Assembly (NCBI GenBank): GCA_041749255.1
Contig: JBGTBR010000018.1
Span: 1-64,000 of the forward strand
Length of the DNA stretch: 64,000 nt
Direction of reading: 5' to 3'
Source: JABDLO01 sp041749255
GTDB taxonomy: Bacteria > Bacteroidota > Bacteroidia > Chitinophagales > Saprospiraceae
In this document: piece by piece, positions 7,952-15,749 of the stretch
Numbering within the stretch: the stretch's first letter is position 1
Layout of the letters: each line of letters starts with the position of its first letter
Translations under genes and position numbers: made by a program
The notes under the pieces: generated by a model
Told to the model about the DNA's origin: nothing
What the model saw: the letters and a program-made list of their open reading frames with translations, nothing else
Databases searched by the model: none

Positions 7952-9244
7952 CTATTGCCTATTTGTATTTCTTTCCCCATCCCCTTCTTTTTTCCCGATA
8001 AGCAAATAAGTTTCCATCTCACCTATGCCTTTAAAATGCACAGTTTCTCTTGGTTCGTATTGAAAAGTGTGTTTTGTTTTTTCAAAAAATACCTTTGAAA
8101 CCTGGATTCGGTTTGGCAATCCATGCGATTCCATACGACTCGCAATGTTGACGGTATCTCCCCATAGATCGTAAGCGAATTTTTGCTCGCAGATGACTCC
8201 GGCTACAACAGGACCGCAATGAATGCCCAGTCTCAGGTTCAGACCATCCGCTTCGGGAAGTTGAAATTTTCGTATATGGTCAAGCATGTCCAAAGCACAA
8301 TAAGCCATAGAGTTATGATGGCTATGCTGAGTCCCGGCCACACCTCCTGCCACCATGTAAGAATCTCCTATGGTTTTTATTTTCTCCAAGCCGTGTTGAT
8401 TGGTAATTTGATCAAATGCAGAAAATAAGCGATCCAAAACCTCTACTACACGCTCATGAGGTAATTGCGCAGCAAGGCTTGTGAATCCGATAAGGTCTGC
8501 AAATAATACGGAAGCGTCTTCTATTTTGTCGGCAATGGGCTTTTCATTCATTTTCAACCTTTCAGCAATGGATTTTGGGAGTATATTGAGCAATAAACTT
8601 TCAGATCGGCGGTGTTCGAAATCCAAAGATTGTTCGGCTTCCCTGACCACATTGTAGTGATAGGCGGTAATGCCGATCACAATCAGAAATAAGGCCGACA
8701 TGGAAGACCACCGGGCTGTTATTATTGCTTCAGGTGGAAAATTCAGTAATCCGCCATAATAAGTAAAATACCACTCTATAAATATCAATATAAAGGCTGT
8801 CATTACGATCAACACAATCAACCAAAAAATATCTTTAGGTGGAAAAATAATAAACAATCCAACGACTGCAACCAGCATAAATAAATGGTTGACGGTTTCC
8901 GGTCCGAGCTGTATCGCAACAAACGAAATTAGAAATAGTGTAGAAATACTGTAAAGCAACCTTGCTGCAGTATACTTTTCATAATGATTGAGTAGCGGAA
9001 CCCCCTGAGCAATCAAAGGCCATATTAAGAATGAAGCCAAAATATATTGGGTTTCCGGAAGCAAGTCTATCACAAAAGGCAACTGAAGCCAAAGCATGGC
9101 AATAATGATCAGCACCATCCCATTTACAGCCCGAATGTATCTGATTTCATTGGAAGGAGTATGTTCATGAATGCCGATTCTTTGATACCGGTTCCATAAC
9201 TTTTTGAAAAGATTTGTCTTTTGTTGACTTTGCAATGCATTCAT
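7952..9244 (-). CDS. Membrane class III adenylate cyclase
   Basis: 430 residues. Roughly six transmembrane helices occupy 40-195, then a helical linker with LLLNILPKSIAERL (217-230), the usual lead-in to the cyclase domain at about 243-420. Metal-binding Asp250 (VLFADLIGFT) and Asp294 (KTIGDSYM) are present. Lys290 and Asp359 (AYDLWGDTVN) are the adenine-selecting pair, and Asn366 and Arg370 (NIASR) are the transition-state residues. All catalytic residues lie in one chain, so it should work as a homodimer making cAMP from ATP at the cytoplasmic face. No receptor domain is visible other than the membrane part. The gene is single. Confidence 0.92.
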   Translation of the reverse strand: MNALQSQQKTNLFKKLWNRYQRIGIHEHTPSNEIRYIRAVNGMVLIIIAMLWLQLPFVIDLLPETQYILASFLIWPLIAQGVPLLNHYEKYTAARLLYSISTLFLISFVAIQLGPETVNHLFMLVAVVGLFIIFPPKDIFWLIVLIVMTAFILIFIEWYFTYYGGLLNFPPEAIITARWSSMSALFLIVIGITAYHYNVVREAEQSLDFEHRRSESLLLNILPKSIAERLKMNEKPIADKIEDASVLFADLIGFTSLAAQLPHERVVEVLDRLFSAFDQITNQHGLEKIKTIGDSYMVAGGVAGTQHSHHNSMAYCALDMLDHIRKFQLPEADGLNLRLGIHCGPVVAGVICEQKFAYDLWGDTVNIASRMESHGLPNRIQVSKVFFEKTKHTFQYEPRETVHFKGIGEMETYLLIGKKEGDGERNTNRQ

Positions 9245-9324
9245 AATTTTTCATTCTGAAAGACATCCACGATTGAGATTTTCATCGGAAAAATAAGAAA
9301 AAATTACAGCTTTCTTTATTTGAT

Positions 9325-9368
9325 GTCTGAATCACGGATTACACGGATTATGAGATTACACGGATTAT
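9325..9368. repeat. Dispersed repeat GTCTGAATCACGGATT, copy 1
   Basis: GTCTGAATCACGGATT followed by a further CACGGATT motif and ATTACACGGATTA. A second copy with substitutions is at 12829-12873. It lies in the 457-base gap between the cyclase and the IS110 remnant. Confidence 0.7.
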
Positions 9369-9480
9369 TGAAAATATTCAACTCTTGGATGAAATGGACA
9401 TGCTGATCTTTAAGGATTTACTCTAAGAATTTAAATTACCCAAGTAATTGAAGCTATTTAGGTCATAAAATTTTAGCCGG

Positions 9481-9645
9481 AACCTCGAAGGTCTTTGCTT
9501 TTAAAACACGACAGCCTACCACGGTTGTTTGTTAATTGCATACACGGGCTTAGCCCATGAAATGATGCTTAAGACCTAAATGACGGTTGGTGTTCCAGGT
9601 GAAATGTGAGATCATCTCCAACCAAAATAAAATACAGCCACAAAG
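9481..9645 (+). repeat. REP unit plus long dispersed repeat, copy 1 (most diverged)
   Basis: Begins with the palindrome AACCTCGAAGGTC (9481-9493) and continues with TTTGCTTTTAAAACACG, the hairpin GGGCTTAGCCC, GTGTTCCAGGTGAAATGTGA and AAAATACAGCCACAAAG. Copies 2 and 3 are at 12610-12758 and 24216-24364. This copy carries an extra stretch near 9557-9590. The bases before it (9421-9480) look like a worn version of the interior of the 89-bp element. Confidence 0.85.
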
Positions 9646-9701
9646 TCACTAAGTATTCTATGACTAATACAAACATAAAGTCCGAAAGTTATTAACAATT
9701 T

Positions 9702-10427
9702 TCAGGCTGCGTATTTCATTAAATCAACATAGGGTTGATTTCTTTTTACGATTGCAAACATCCTTGCCACTATCTTATTTCGGATGATGTTTATTGTGCT
9801 CATTTTGTTTTTACCCAGTGCTAACCTCCGATCGTAGTACTGTTTCATCTCAGGATTAAATTGGATGCTTGATTTTGCGCACAAATCCAACAAGCTTTTT
9901 ATTTTCTTATTTGCCAAATTACTTACTCTGGATTTCCCTCTGATACTTGTTCCTGAGAGATTGTTAAAGGGAGCTATGCCACAATAGGAACTAAACTTTC
10001 TTGCGTCCTTGAATCTAGTGAAGTTGGCTGTGTAAGCAATCATAAAGAGGGCTGTTATAGAGCCAACTCCCTTGATGGTTTTGAGTAATTCATAGTTGTT
10101 GAGCATCTCCTTGTTTTTTTTTACAACCCCGAGCATTTCTTTCTCTATCTCATCGATTTGCTTAGAAAGGTACTTAATCATTTTTTCCTGGGTTAGAAAA
10201 AGGAATTCAAAGTCTTTTCTGGGCAACACTCGTTTTTGTTCCTTAAGTGATGCTTTAAAGCCGGCTCTTTGCTTAGACAATCGCTCACGTAATGAGAGTA
10301 GTCTCTTAAGCTTTGATTCATCTTCTGAACAAAGCTTAGTGGGCTGAATCTCGTCACGTAATCTATACGCGTACTGGGCAATCTTGGTAGCATCCTTTTT
10401 GTCATCCTTACCTCTAGCCATTCCCAT
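9702..10427 (-). pseudogene. IS110-family transposase, 5'-truncated
   Basis: 241 codons remain of a protein that is normally about 320-350. The open frame starts inside the first domain (MGMARGKDDKKDATKIAQYA), so the RuvC-like DEDD residues that come before this point are gone. The coiled-coil middle (about 40-100) and the C-terminal Transposase_20 domain are intact: TIKGVGSITALFMIAYT, then YCGIAPFNNLSGTSIRGKSR with the serine-bearing segment. The cut lies three bases from an 89-bp palindromic element (10431-10517), whose DNA carries an in-frame stop upstream. No other part of the element or IS ends can be seen. Inactive. Confidence 0.88.
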
Positions 10428-10430
10428 TGA

Positions 10431-10517
10431 GACCTTCGAGGTTTTACCCTAAACTTGAAATCACCCAAGTTATTTACACCATTTTGATCATAAATTTAGG
10501 CCTAAACCTCGAAGGTC
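10431..10517. mobile_element. 89-bp REP-ended element, copy E1
   Basis: Starts GACCTTCGAGGTTTTACCCT and ends AACCTCGAAGGTC, so the ends are inverted copies of one palindrome. The interior (CCATTTTGATCATAAATTTA) matches the other five copies with several changes. It abuts the truncated IS110 gene. Confidence 0.85.
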
Positions 10518-10619
10518 ACCGTTCCATGCTCCAATCTCAGATACTTTTAATGACAAAACATAATTATAATATTTATTCATTTACGTATACTTAAATTTAC
10601 ATTTATAAAATGTGATAAG

Positions 10620-10869
10620 ATGCCTAATTTTACTTCTTCATTACCGGAAAAAACGTTAAAGCAAATTGCAAATGCCTCAAAAAAAAATGAAGTTACCCAA
10701 AAACAAGATTATTGAAATGGCCTTAAACCTTTACCTGGAACCGTTAGAGAAAGAAATATACATTGCTTCTTTTAAAAAGCTGGCTTCAGATAAAGAAATG
10801 ATAGACCTTGCCAATGATGGGATGGAAGAATACGATGCTGAATTAAATAAATGGGATGAGAAAAGATGA
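10620..10869 (+). pseudogene. Ribbon-helix-helix antitoxin, frameshifted in an A9 run
   Basis: From ATG 10620 the frame reads MPNFTSSLPEKTLKQIANAS, the standard opening of a Bacteroidota ribbon-helix-helix antitoxin. A run of nine A (10679-10687) then shifts the frame. With eight A it would continue KKMKLPKNKIIEMALNLYLE, LEKEIYIASFKKLA and MEEYDAELNKWDEKR to a stop at 10867-10869. The family is about 80 residues, matching this total. An internal ATG at 10666 could make only the second half, which lacks the DNA-contacting strand. Its 3' end overlaps the toxin start by 14 bases. Broken unless the run is a sequencing error or slips during expression. Confidence 0.8.
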
Positions 10870-10921
10870 AATCTGGCTGGCTCAACTTAATTCTGTATAA
10901 GGTAGAGAAAAGAGCGGTTTC
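10856..10921 (+). pseudogene. MazF/PemK-type toxin, N-terminal remnant
   Basis: The frame from ATG 10856 reads MRKDEIWLAQLNSV, a TAA stop (10898-10900), then GREKSGF. MazF-family toxins begin (M)xxGEIWLAxLNPVKGxEQSGxRP, so the stop replaces a Lys codon (AAA to TAA by one change) and likeness ends at about 10921. From there the DNA belongs to the convergent cupin gene, whose stop is at 10923. About 80 residues of the toxin are missing. This is a dead module with its broken antitoxin. Confidence 0.75.
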
Positions 10922-10922
10922 A

Positions 10923-11474
10923 TTAATCAATGTATTGAAGCAGTTCCGGTTTGTAGCCACGAAGTGTAGCCAGGGGAGCAATAACATAGAAAGCACTCTT
11001 CTGAACCCAAAAAGGGGGCTTTGCCATTCTGAATTCGTTCGAAAATTTTTTGGCCATTAAAATGGATTGAAGAAATTGAGGTTTTCCGGCTGTATTTATT
11101 TTTCCATCCATAGCCAATCCTGCTGCCATCTCCAACAAATATTCAGTATTCAGAGCCGGCTCAACCCGCCATATCAGCTTCGTCTTCTGTTCCGAATCAT
11201 TCCACATGGTGTGTACCGTGTTGGTTGGTATATGTAATCTTTCACCCTGTTTTAGGGTGAGAAGGTCAGTACCGACAACAACTTTCATCTCACCTTCCAA
11301 TATTTCGAAATGTTCTTCCTGATAGGGATGGTAATGCGGAGCCGGTTTCATGGAATGAGGAAAGTAGGTTGCTCTCATTTCTAAAAACTGGCCATCAGTA
11401 TCCTTTTTAGTCCGGAGAAATACAATCTCCTGACCAAATACCGGGTTTCTGATTACTTTATTTTTGTAGGCCAT
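10923..11474 (-). CDS. Cupin-domain protein
   Basis: 183 residues. The first cupin motif is at 45-62 (PAPHYHPYQEEHFEILEGEM) with metal ligands His47, His49 and Glu53 or Glu54. The second is at about 78-92 (ERLHIPTNTVHTMWN) with His88. The C-terminal 80 residues are helical (LLEMAAGLAMDGKI) and typical of a larger cupin group in Bacteroidota, with a hydrophobic FYVIAPLATLRGY segment. Likely a metal-binding cytoplasmic protein, perhaps a dioxygenase or isomerase; substrate unknown. It ends against the truncated toxin remnant and begins beside the REP cluster, so it sits in mobile surroundings. Confidence 0.85.
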   Translation of the reverse strand: MAYKNKVIRNPVFGQEIVFLRTKKDTDGQFLEMRATYFPHSMKPAPHYHPYQEEHFEILEGEMKVVVGTDLLTLKQGERLHIPTNTVHTMWNDSEQKTKLIWRVEPALNTEYLLEMAAGLAMDGKINTAGKPQFLQSILMAKKFSNEFRMAKPPFWVQKSAFYVIAPLATLRGYKPELLQYID

Positions 11475-11478
11475 AAAT

Positions 11479-11511
11479 CAAAAATAAAAAAACAATCGGA
11501 GTAAAGTCAAA
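11479..11511 (-). promoter_or_regulatory. Strong-looking promoter of the cupin gene
   Basis: On the minus strand TTTG (11508-11511) and TATTTTTG (11479-11486) are 21 bases apart, an excellent match to the Bacteroidota -33/-7 boxes. The -7 box ends only four bases before the ATG, so the message would be almost or fully leaderless. Confidence 0.5.
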
Positions 11512-11553
11512 TTTGTTCAATTGACGCCACGCGGTGACCTTCGTGAAAACCAC

Positions 11554-11642
11554 GACCTTCGAGGTTTTACTTTAATACTTGAAAATACACAAAGCTATTA
11601 ACACTATTTTGATCATTAATTTTAACAGAAACCTCGAAGGTC
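11554..11642. mobile_element. 89-bp REP-ended element, copy E2
   Basis: Begins GACCTTCGAGGTTTTAC, ends AACAGAAACCTCGAAGGTC; the interior keeps CTATTTTGATCATTAATTTT. A variant GACCTTCGTG palindrome half lies just before it (about 11535-11544), as it also does before copy E5. It begins the cluster upstream of the RAYT gene. Confidence 0.88.
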
Positions 11643-11664
11643 TTGTAATTAAATACCCACCAGT

Positions 11665-11795
11665 AACCTTGAAGGTCTTTTTTAATTTAACTTTAACAGA
11701 AACCTCGAAGGTCTAGTAATTTTTTGATTATAAATATCCACATGAATCCTCGAAAGTCTTGTTAAGTCACAATTTCAGCCTCAATCTCGAAGGTC
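11665..11795 (+). repeat. Array of four solo REP palindromes upstream of the RAYT gene
   Basis: Units AACCTTGAAGGTC (11665), AACCTCGAAGGTC (11701), AATCCTCGAAAGTC (11745) and AATCTCGAAGGTC (11783), all in one orientation, 36-45 bases apart and separated by A/T-rich spacers. Each unit can form ACCT/AGGT around a three-base loop. The array ends 40 bases before the RAYT start codon. Confidence 0.85.
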
Positions 11796-11835
11796 TTTCC
11801 CCAGGTTTTAAACTATAAATACTTAATTTTACAAC

Positions 11836-12543
11836 ATGAACACTACTGCACCCTTCGTGGAAATGGGCTTCTTTCATGTTTATAATAGAACTAACAACAA
11901 AGAATCGTTATTCAAGAAGCCTCATCATAAAACTTTTTTTCTCAAGCAGTATAAGAAATATATATCTCCATATGCATACACCCATGCTTATGCATTATTA
12001 GGCAATCATTTTCATTTTTCAATCCAGATAAAAAATATTGACACCATTATTGAAAAAGTACTGTCGATTTCAGTGGGTTTACGCACTGCAGCTATGAAAA
12101 ATTTCCTGGATCCTGATTATGGTATCCAGGAAAAATTAGATAAATTGATCATCAACCAGTTTCAAAATTTCCAAAATAGCTACGCTAAAGCAATCAATAA
12201 AGATCTTAATAGAACCGGTAGTGTATTCCAGAAAAAATTTAAAAGGTCAAATTATGATCCGACTGATAGGTTTAAACTTCTGCAATATTATATCCACCAC
12301 AATGCAAGGAAACATGGATTTGTAAAAGATTTTTTAGATTATCCACATCATAGTTTCACAGAGATCATCAACAATAACAATTCCATCATAGATGTACAAA
12401 AAGTATTAGAACATTTTGGAAGTATACAGGAATTTAAGCGGTTCCATCATGCAAATCATTTCGATGAAGAGTTTCAATCTTTCGATTTAGAAAACCTCGA
12501 CCTTCGAGGTTTTACCCTAAAACTTGATAATACCCAAAGCTAA
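11836..12543 (+). CDS. REP-associated tyrosine transposase (RAYT, Y1 HUH family)
   Basis: 235 residues of the TnpA-REP group of HUH single-strand nucleases. HVYNRTN (14-20) is the usual first strand. The metal-binding HUH is GNHFHF with His58 and His60. The catalytic tyrosine is Tyr116 in FQNSYAKAIN. GSVFQKKFKR (128-137) and YYIHHNARKHG (151-161) are the conserved DNA-contact blocks. All key residues are present, so the enzyme should be active. RAYTs cut and join REP hairpins. Here both flanks are packed with ACCTCGAAGGT palindromes, which are therefore its likely substrate. The last 17 residues (from LENLDLRGF) are encoded by element E3. Related proteins usually end before this point. Confidence 0.93.
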   Translation: MNTTAPFVEMGFFHVYNRTNNKESLFKKPHHKTFFLKQYKKYISPYAYTHAYALLGNHFHFSIQIKNIDTIIEKVLSISVGLRTAAMKNFLDPDYGIQEKLDKLIINQFQNFQNSYAKAINKDLNRTGSVFQKKFKRSNYDPTDRFKLLQYYIHHNARKHGFVKDFLDYPHHSFTEIINNNNSIIDVQKVLEHFGSIQEFKRFHHANHFDEEFQSFDLENLDLRGFTLKLDNTQS

Positions 12544-12587
12544 TAACACAATTTTGATCATTAATTTTAACTGAAACCTCGAAAGTC
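12499..12587. mobile_element. 89-bp REP-ended element, copy E3
   Basis: Begins GACCTTCGAGG and ends GAAACCTCGAAAGTC. It is almost identical to copy E6 at 24117-24204. Its left half overlaps the 3' end of the RAYT coding region and supplies the stop codon. Confidence 0.88.
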
Positions 12588-12609
12588 TTGTAATTAAATT
12601 TAAGCCTTA

Positions 12610-12758
12610 AACCTCGAAGGTCTTTGCTTCTAAAACACGCCTGTCTGCCAGGGTTATTGGTTAATTGCATACACGGGCTTTCGCCCAAAAACATAGATTA
12701 GTGTTCCAGGTGAAATGTGAGATCATCCCCAACCAAAATAAAATACAGCCACAAAGGG
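12610..12758 (+). repeat. REP unit plus long dispersed repeat, copy 2
   Basis: AACCTCGAAGGTC followed by TTTGCTTCTAAAACACG, the hairpin GGGCTTTCGCCC, GTGTTCCAGGTGAAATGTGA and AAAATACAGCCACAAAG. Together with E3 it forms a block of about 250 bases matched by 24117-24364. Confidence 0.88.
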
Positions 12759-12828
12759 CCACAAAGGCACCAAGGAATCACAAAGGAGTTTAGTAGACCA
12801 TAAAGGACATCTAAAATGCCTGCAAAGT

Positions 12829-12873
12829 GTCTGAATCACGGATTAAACTGATTGTGGGATTGCACGGATAATA
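12829..12873. repeat. Dispersed repeat GTCTGAATCACGGATT, copy 2
   Basis: Shares GTCTGAATCACGGATTA and a following GATTGCACGGATAA-like stretch with 9325-9368. Preceded by CACAAAGG-rich sequence (12750-12790) of low complexity. Confidence 0.65.
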
Positions 12874-12916
12874 AATTATCCAATTGATCAGAATTGTACT
12901 TGGACATTGAAAACCA

Positions 12917-13006
12917 GACCTTCGAGGTTTTACCCAAAAACTTGAAAATACCCAAAGCTACTTAACACTATTTTGATCATTAATTTTAACAGAAACATCG
13001 AAGGTT
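12917..13006. mobile_element. 89-bp REP-ended element, copy E4
   Basis: Begins GACCTTCGAGGTTTTACCC and ends AGAAACATCGAAGGTT; the right palindrome has two changes. It lies 33 bases after the stop of the aldehyde dehydrogenase gene and so marks the 3' border of the amine operon. Confidence 0.85.
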
Positions 13007-13039
13007 TTTCCTATCGTCCGTAATGTGGAGTTATTTCTT

Positions 13040-14395
13040 TTAATTCACATACACGGTTTTAATATTAATAAATTCCTTTATGCCTTCTTTCGACAATTCG
13101 CGCCCGTATCCTGATTGTTTGGTGCCACCAAATGGAAGTCGGGGATCGGATTTTACGAGCTCGTTTACAAAATAGGCGCCATCACTTACTCTGTTGGCCA
13201 TATCTATTGCTTTTGCAATATCACTTGTGAAAACAGAAGTTCCAAGGCCATATTTAGATTGTTCGGAAAGGTGAAAAGCCTCATCTACATCCCTAGCTTT
13301 AATTGTCGCTGCCAGGGGACCGAAAGTCTCTTCGTCAAAAGCCGTCATGCCCGGTTTTACATTGCCCAGGATGGTCGGTTCGTGGAAACAGTTATTTTGG
13401 TTACCGCCCAGAAGCACCGTTGCTCCCTGATCAACAGAACTGTTTACCTGCTGGTTAAGCTGGTCTGCAAGATCTTTACGCGCAAGCGGACCTATCTGAG
13501 TGGCTTCTTCTTTGGGATCGCCCGATTTGAGTTTTCTGACAGCATCCGTAAATTTTGAAACAAACTTTTCATATATCCCTTCAAGCAGTATAAATCTTTT
13601 CGCAGCAATACAACTTTGGCCGCAATTGAGCATTCTTGCAGATACAGCCGTTTTTACAGCGTGATCAATATCCGCATCTTCCCATACGATGAAGGAATTA
13701 TTTCCTCCGAGTTCCAGCAGGCTTTTCTTTATATATTTACCGGCAAGTTGCCCTACAGCGGCTCCGGCTTTTTCACTTCCTGTAAGGGTCACAGCCTTTA
13801 CCGCATCATGAGCAATGATTTTTTCAGTCTGGTCATGGTGAATGATCAGATTTTGAAATACTCCGTCTGGATAACCTGCTTTTTTAAATACTTCCTCAAT
13901 TTTTAAAGCGCTTCCGAACACATTGGAGGCGTGTTTTAATAAACCTGTATTACCGGCTGTAAGCGTTGGTGCTGCAAATCTGAAAACCTGCCAGAACGGG
14001 AAGTTCCACGGCATAATAGTTAAAACTGTCCCTAAGGGATCATATCTTACAAAGCTCTTTGTCGCATTGGTTTTTATTTCTTTATGAGCGAGAAATTCAG
14101 CGGCATTTTCAGCATAGTAATCACACACCCAGGCACATTTATTTACTTCAGCCCTCGATTCGGAAATAGGTTTACCCATTTCCACGGTAATCATAGACGC
14201 ATATTCCTCAACATTATCCCTTAATACCTGACCTGCTCTTTTTATAAGCATTGCCCGGTAAGAAAGCGGTTCACGGCTCCAGATTTGAAAAGCCGCACCG
14301 GATGAATCCAGAATTTTTTCTATTTCATCTGATGTGTGTGCTTTATATCTTCCTTCTACTTGATTGTTATAGGGATTGAGGCTCTGAAATTCCAT
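13040..14395 (-). CDS. NAD(P)-dependent aldehyde dehydrogenase, succinate-semialdehyde type
   Basis: 451 residues from ATG 14395 (an upstream frame adds 35 residues not seen in the family). The protein opens FQSLNPYN like bacterial succinate-semialdehyde dehydrogenases. Catalytic residues are Asn131 (MPWNFPFWQ), Lys154, Glu228 (LLELGGNN) and the nucleophile Cys262 (NCGQSC). The end FGGTKQSGYGRELSKEGI is the family signature. It would oxidise a small aldehyde such as succinate semialdehyde or gamma-aminobutyraldehyde to the acid. It is the last gene of a seven-gene operon headed by a class III aminotransferase, which fits oxidation of the aldehyde that the aminotransferase releases. Confidence 0.9.
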   Translation of the reverse strand: MEFQSLNPYNNQVEGRYKAHTSDEIEKILDSSGAAFQIWSREPLSYRAMLIKRAGQVLRDNVEEYASMITVEMGKPISESRAEVNKCAWVCDYYAENAAEFLAHKEIKTNATKSFVRYDPLGTVLTIMPWNFPFWQVFRFAAPTLTAGNTGLLKHASNVFGSALKIEEVFKKAGYPDGVFQNLIIHHDQTEKIIAHDAVKAVTLTGSEKAGAAVGQLAGKYIKKSLLELGGNNSFIVWEDADIDHAVKTAVSARMLNCGQSCIAAKRFILLEGIYEKFVSKFTDAVRKLKSGDPKEEATQIGPLARKDLADQLNQQVNSSVDQGATVLLGGNQNNCFHEPTILGNVKPGMTAFDEETFGPLAATIKARDVDEAFHLSEQSKYGLGTSVFTSDIAKAIDMANRVSDGAYFVNELVKSDPRLPFGGTKQSGYGRELSKEGIKEFINIKTVYVN

Positions 14396-14420
14396 TATTG
14401 TTGTTTTATATATCTCATAA

Positions 14421-15671
14421 TCAGTATTTCCAGTTATTTGAATATGCTGTTCCCTTTTTTGACCATAAATCTGAAAATGCTTCCCATGAAATCTCACCAT
14501 TTTTATTCAATTTTTCCTGAAGTTCCTTTTTATCATCAAAAGGCTTGGCGTAAGACATGGCACTTATCAGAATATCCGTAACCGTTTTCTGCCAATCGCT
14601 ATGTGAAATTGCTTTTTCTCTATAGGTATGATCTATCTTGTTACCGGCTTGAATAATGGCTTCAGCACTACGAACTGCCTGCAAAGGAACTTCAACAGGT
14701 TGAGCTAAATTGATCAGGCGGTATTCTTCCTTAAAGTTTTCAAAATCCTGCATAATCTCCATATTAGGCCAGCGCAATTGTACCGTCCCTGCTGCTGGAT
14801 GATATACCGCTGTATACAGTGTTCCAAACCCCTCTTGATACAGCGTATTATAAAGTGGTGGCTGAAGGAAAGCATCAGGCATCGCATGGGCGTCTGCTTC
14901 TCTGCTTTCCACCATATTTTTTATAAATTCGGATCTTTCTAATGTTTTATTAAAAGCAGCATTTTCCGGCCATTCTACTTTTCCCTGGTGATTGGTAGCA
15001 TAAGTGACATCTGTGATCAGAGGTGCCTTATCTGGCGCTATCTGAACGGTTTTATAAGCACCACTTTCATCAATAACAGTGACATTGTAGGACATATGGG
15101 AGGGAATGCGTTTCAATGCACTTACCGCCTCTTCCACATTGCTGCAAAACTCCAGGATATACCTAAGGATAAAAGGAATACCGAATCCCACACCTACTTC
15201 TTTTCTCCCACCAAAGGTCAGGGAAATAGCCAATCCATCCTGGTTCATGCCATCCAAAGCGCCTATGAGACAATCACTTGTGGCAATCACTTTTTTGCCA
15301 TTCCAGGCAGTCAGTAGCTGAACACCTTCCGTCAAATCAGGGTGGTAATCATAGTTGCGGATTAGTTTTTTTTCATCTCCGGGCAGAACCATCTGCGTAC
15401 ATCCACTTATATAAGCCGGTGGTTGAAAACCAGTCAGAAAACGTGCGGCTACCTTATCGGCTTTAGCCAGCTTGCAAAGCCTTTTATAAGTGGGCCACAT
15501 TTCGGGCATATATTTTTTAAGTGCCGCCTGCGATGTTTTTAAGTCCGGGGTGTTGGATTCCTTGGCGGAATCGAACCAATTGCGGTAAGCAGCCCAGTAT
15601 GTATTGAACAGTTTTTGCCATTTAGGCCCGGGTTTAGTGGGTTCAGCAATAGTATTAAAATGTAATTTCAT
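14421..15671 (-). CDS. C45-family Ntn-hydrolase / acyltransferase
   Basis: 416 residues. Cys91 in AYISGCTQMVLPGDE is the predicted N-terminal nucleophile exposed by self-cleavage, as in acyl-CoA:6-aminopenicillanic acid acyltransferase and related amide hydrolases. RNYDYHPDL (105-113) and GLAISLTFGGRKEVGVGFG are the conserved substrate-pocket segments of the family, and SHMSYNVTVIDESG follows. Members cut or form amide bonds between acyl groups and amines. No signal peptide is visible, so it is cytoplasmic. It sits between the ATP-grasp ligase and the aldehyde dehydrogenase, suggesting that it removes an acyl group added by the ligase. Substrate unknown. Confidence 0.85.
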   Translation of the reverse strand: MKLHFNTIAEPTKPGPKWQKLFNTYWAAYRNWFDSAKESNTPDLKTSQAALKKYMPEMWPTYKRLCKLAKADKVAARFLTGFQPPAYISGCTQMVLPGDEKKLIRNYDYHPDLTEGVQLLTAWNGKKVIATSDCLIGALDGMNQDGLAISLTFGGRKEVGVGFGIPFILRYILEFCSNVEEAVSALKRIPSHMSYNVTVIDESGAYKTVQIAPDKAPLITDVTYATNHQGKVEWPENAAFNKTLERSEFIKNMVESREADAHAMPDAFLQPPLYNTLYQEGFGTLYTAVYHPAAGTVQLRWPNMEIMQDFENFKEEYRLINLAQPVEVPLQAVRSAEAIIQAGNKIDHTYREKAISHSDWQKTVTDILISAMSYAKPFDDKKELQEKLNKNGEISWEAFSDLWSKKGTAYSNNWKY

Positions 15672-15749
15672 GTAAATGATTTATTATTGAAAATATATAT
15701 CGGGAGGAAGGCAATAATACAAGCCTCCTTTTGCTGATATACTATAGAA

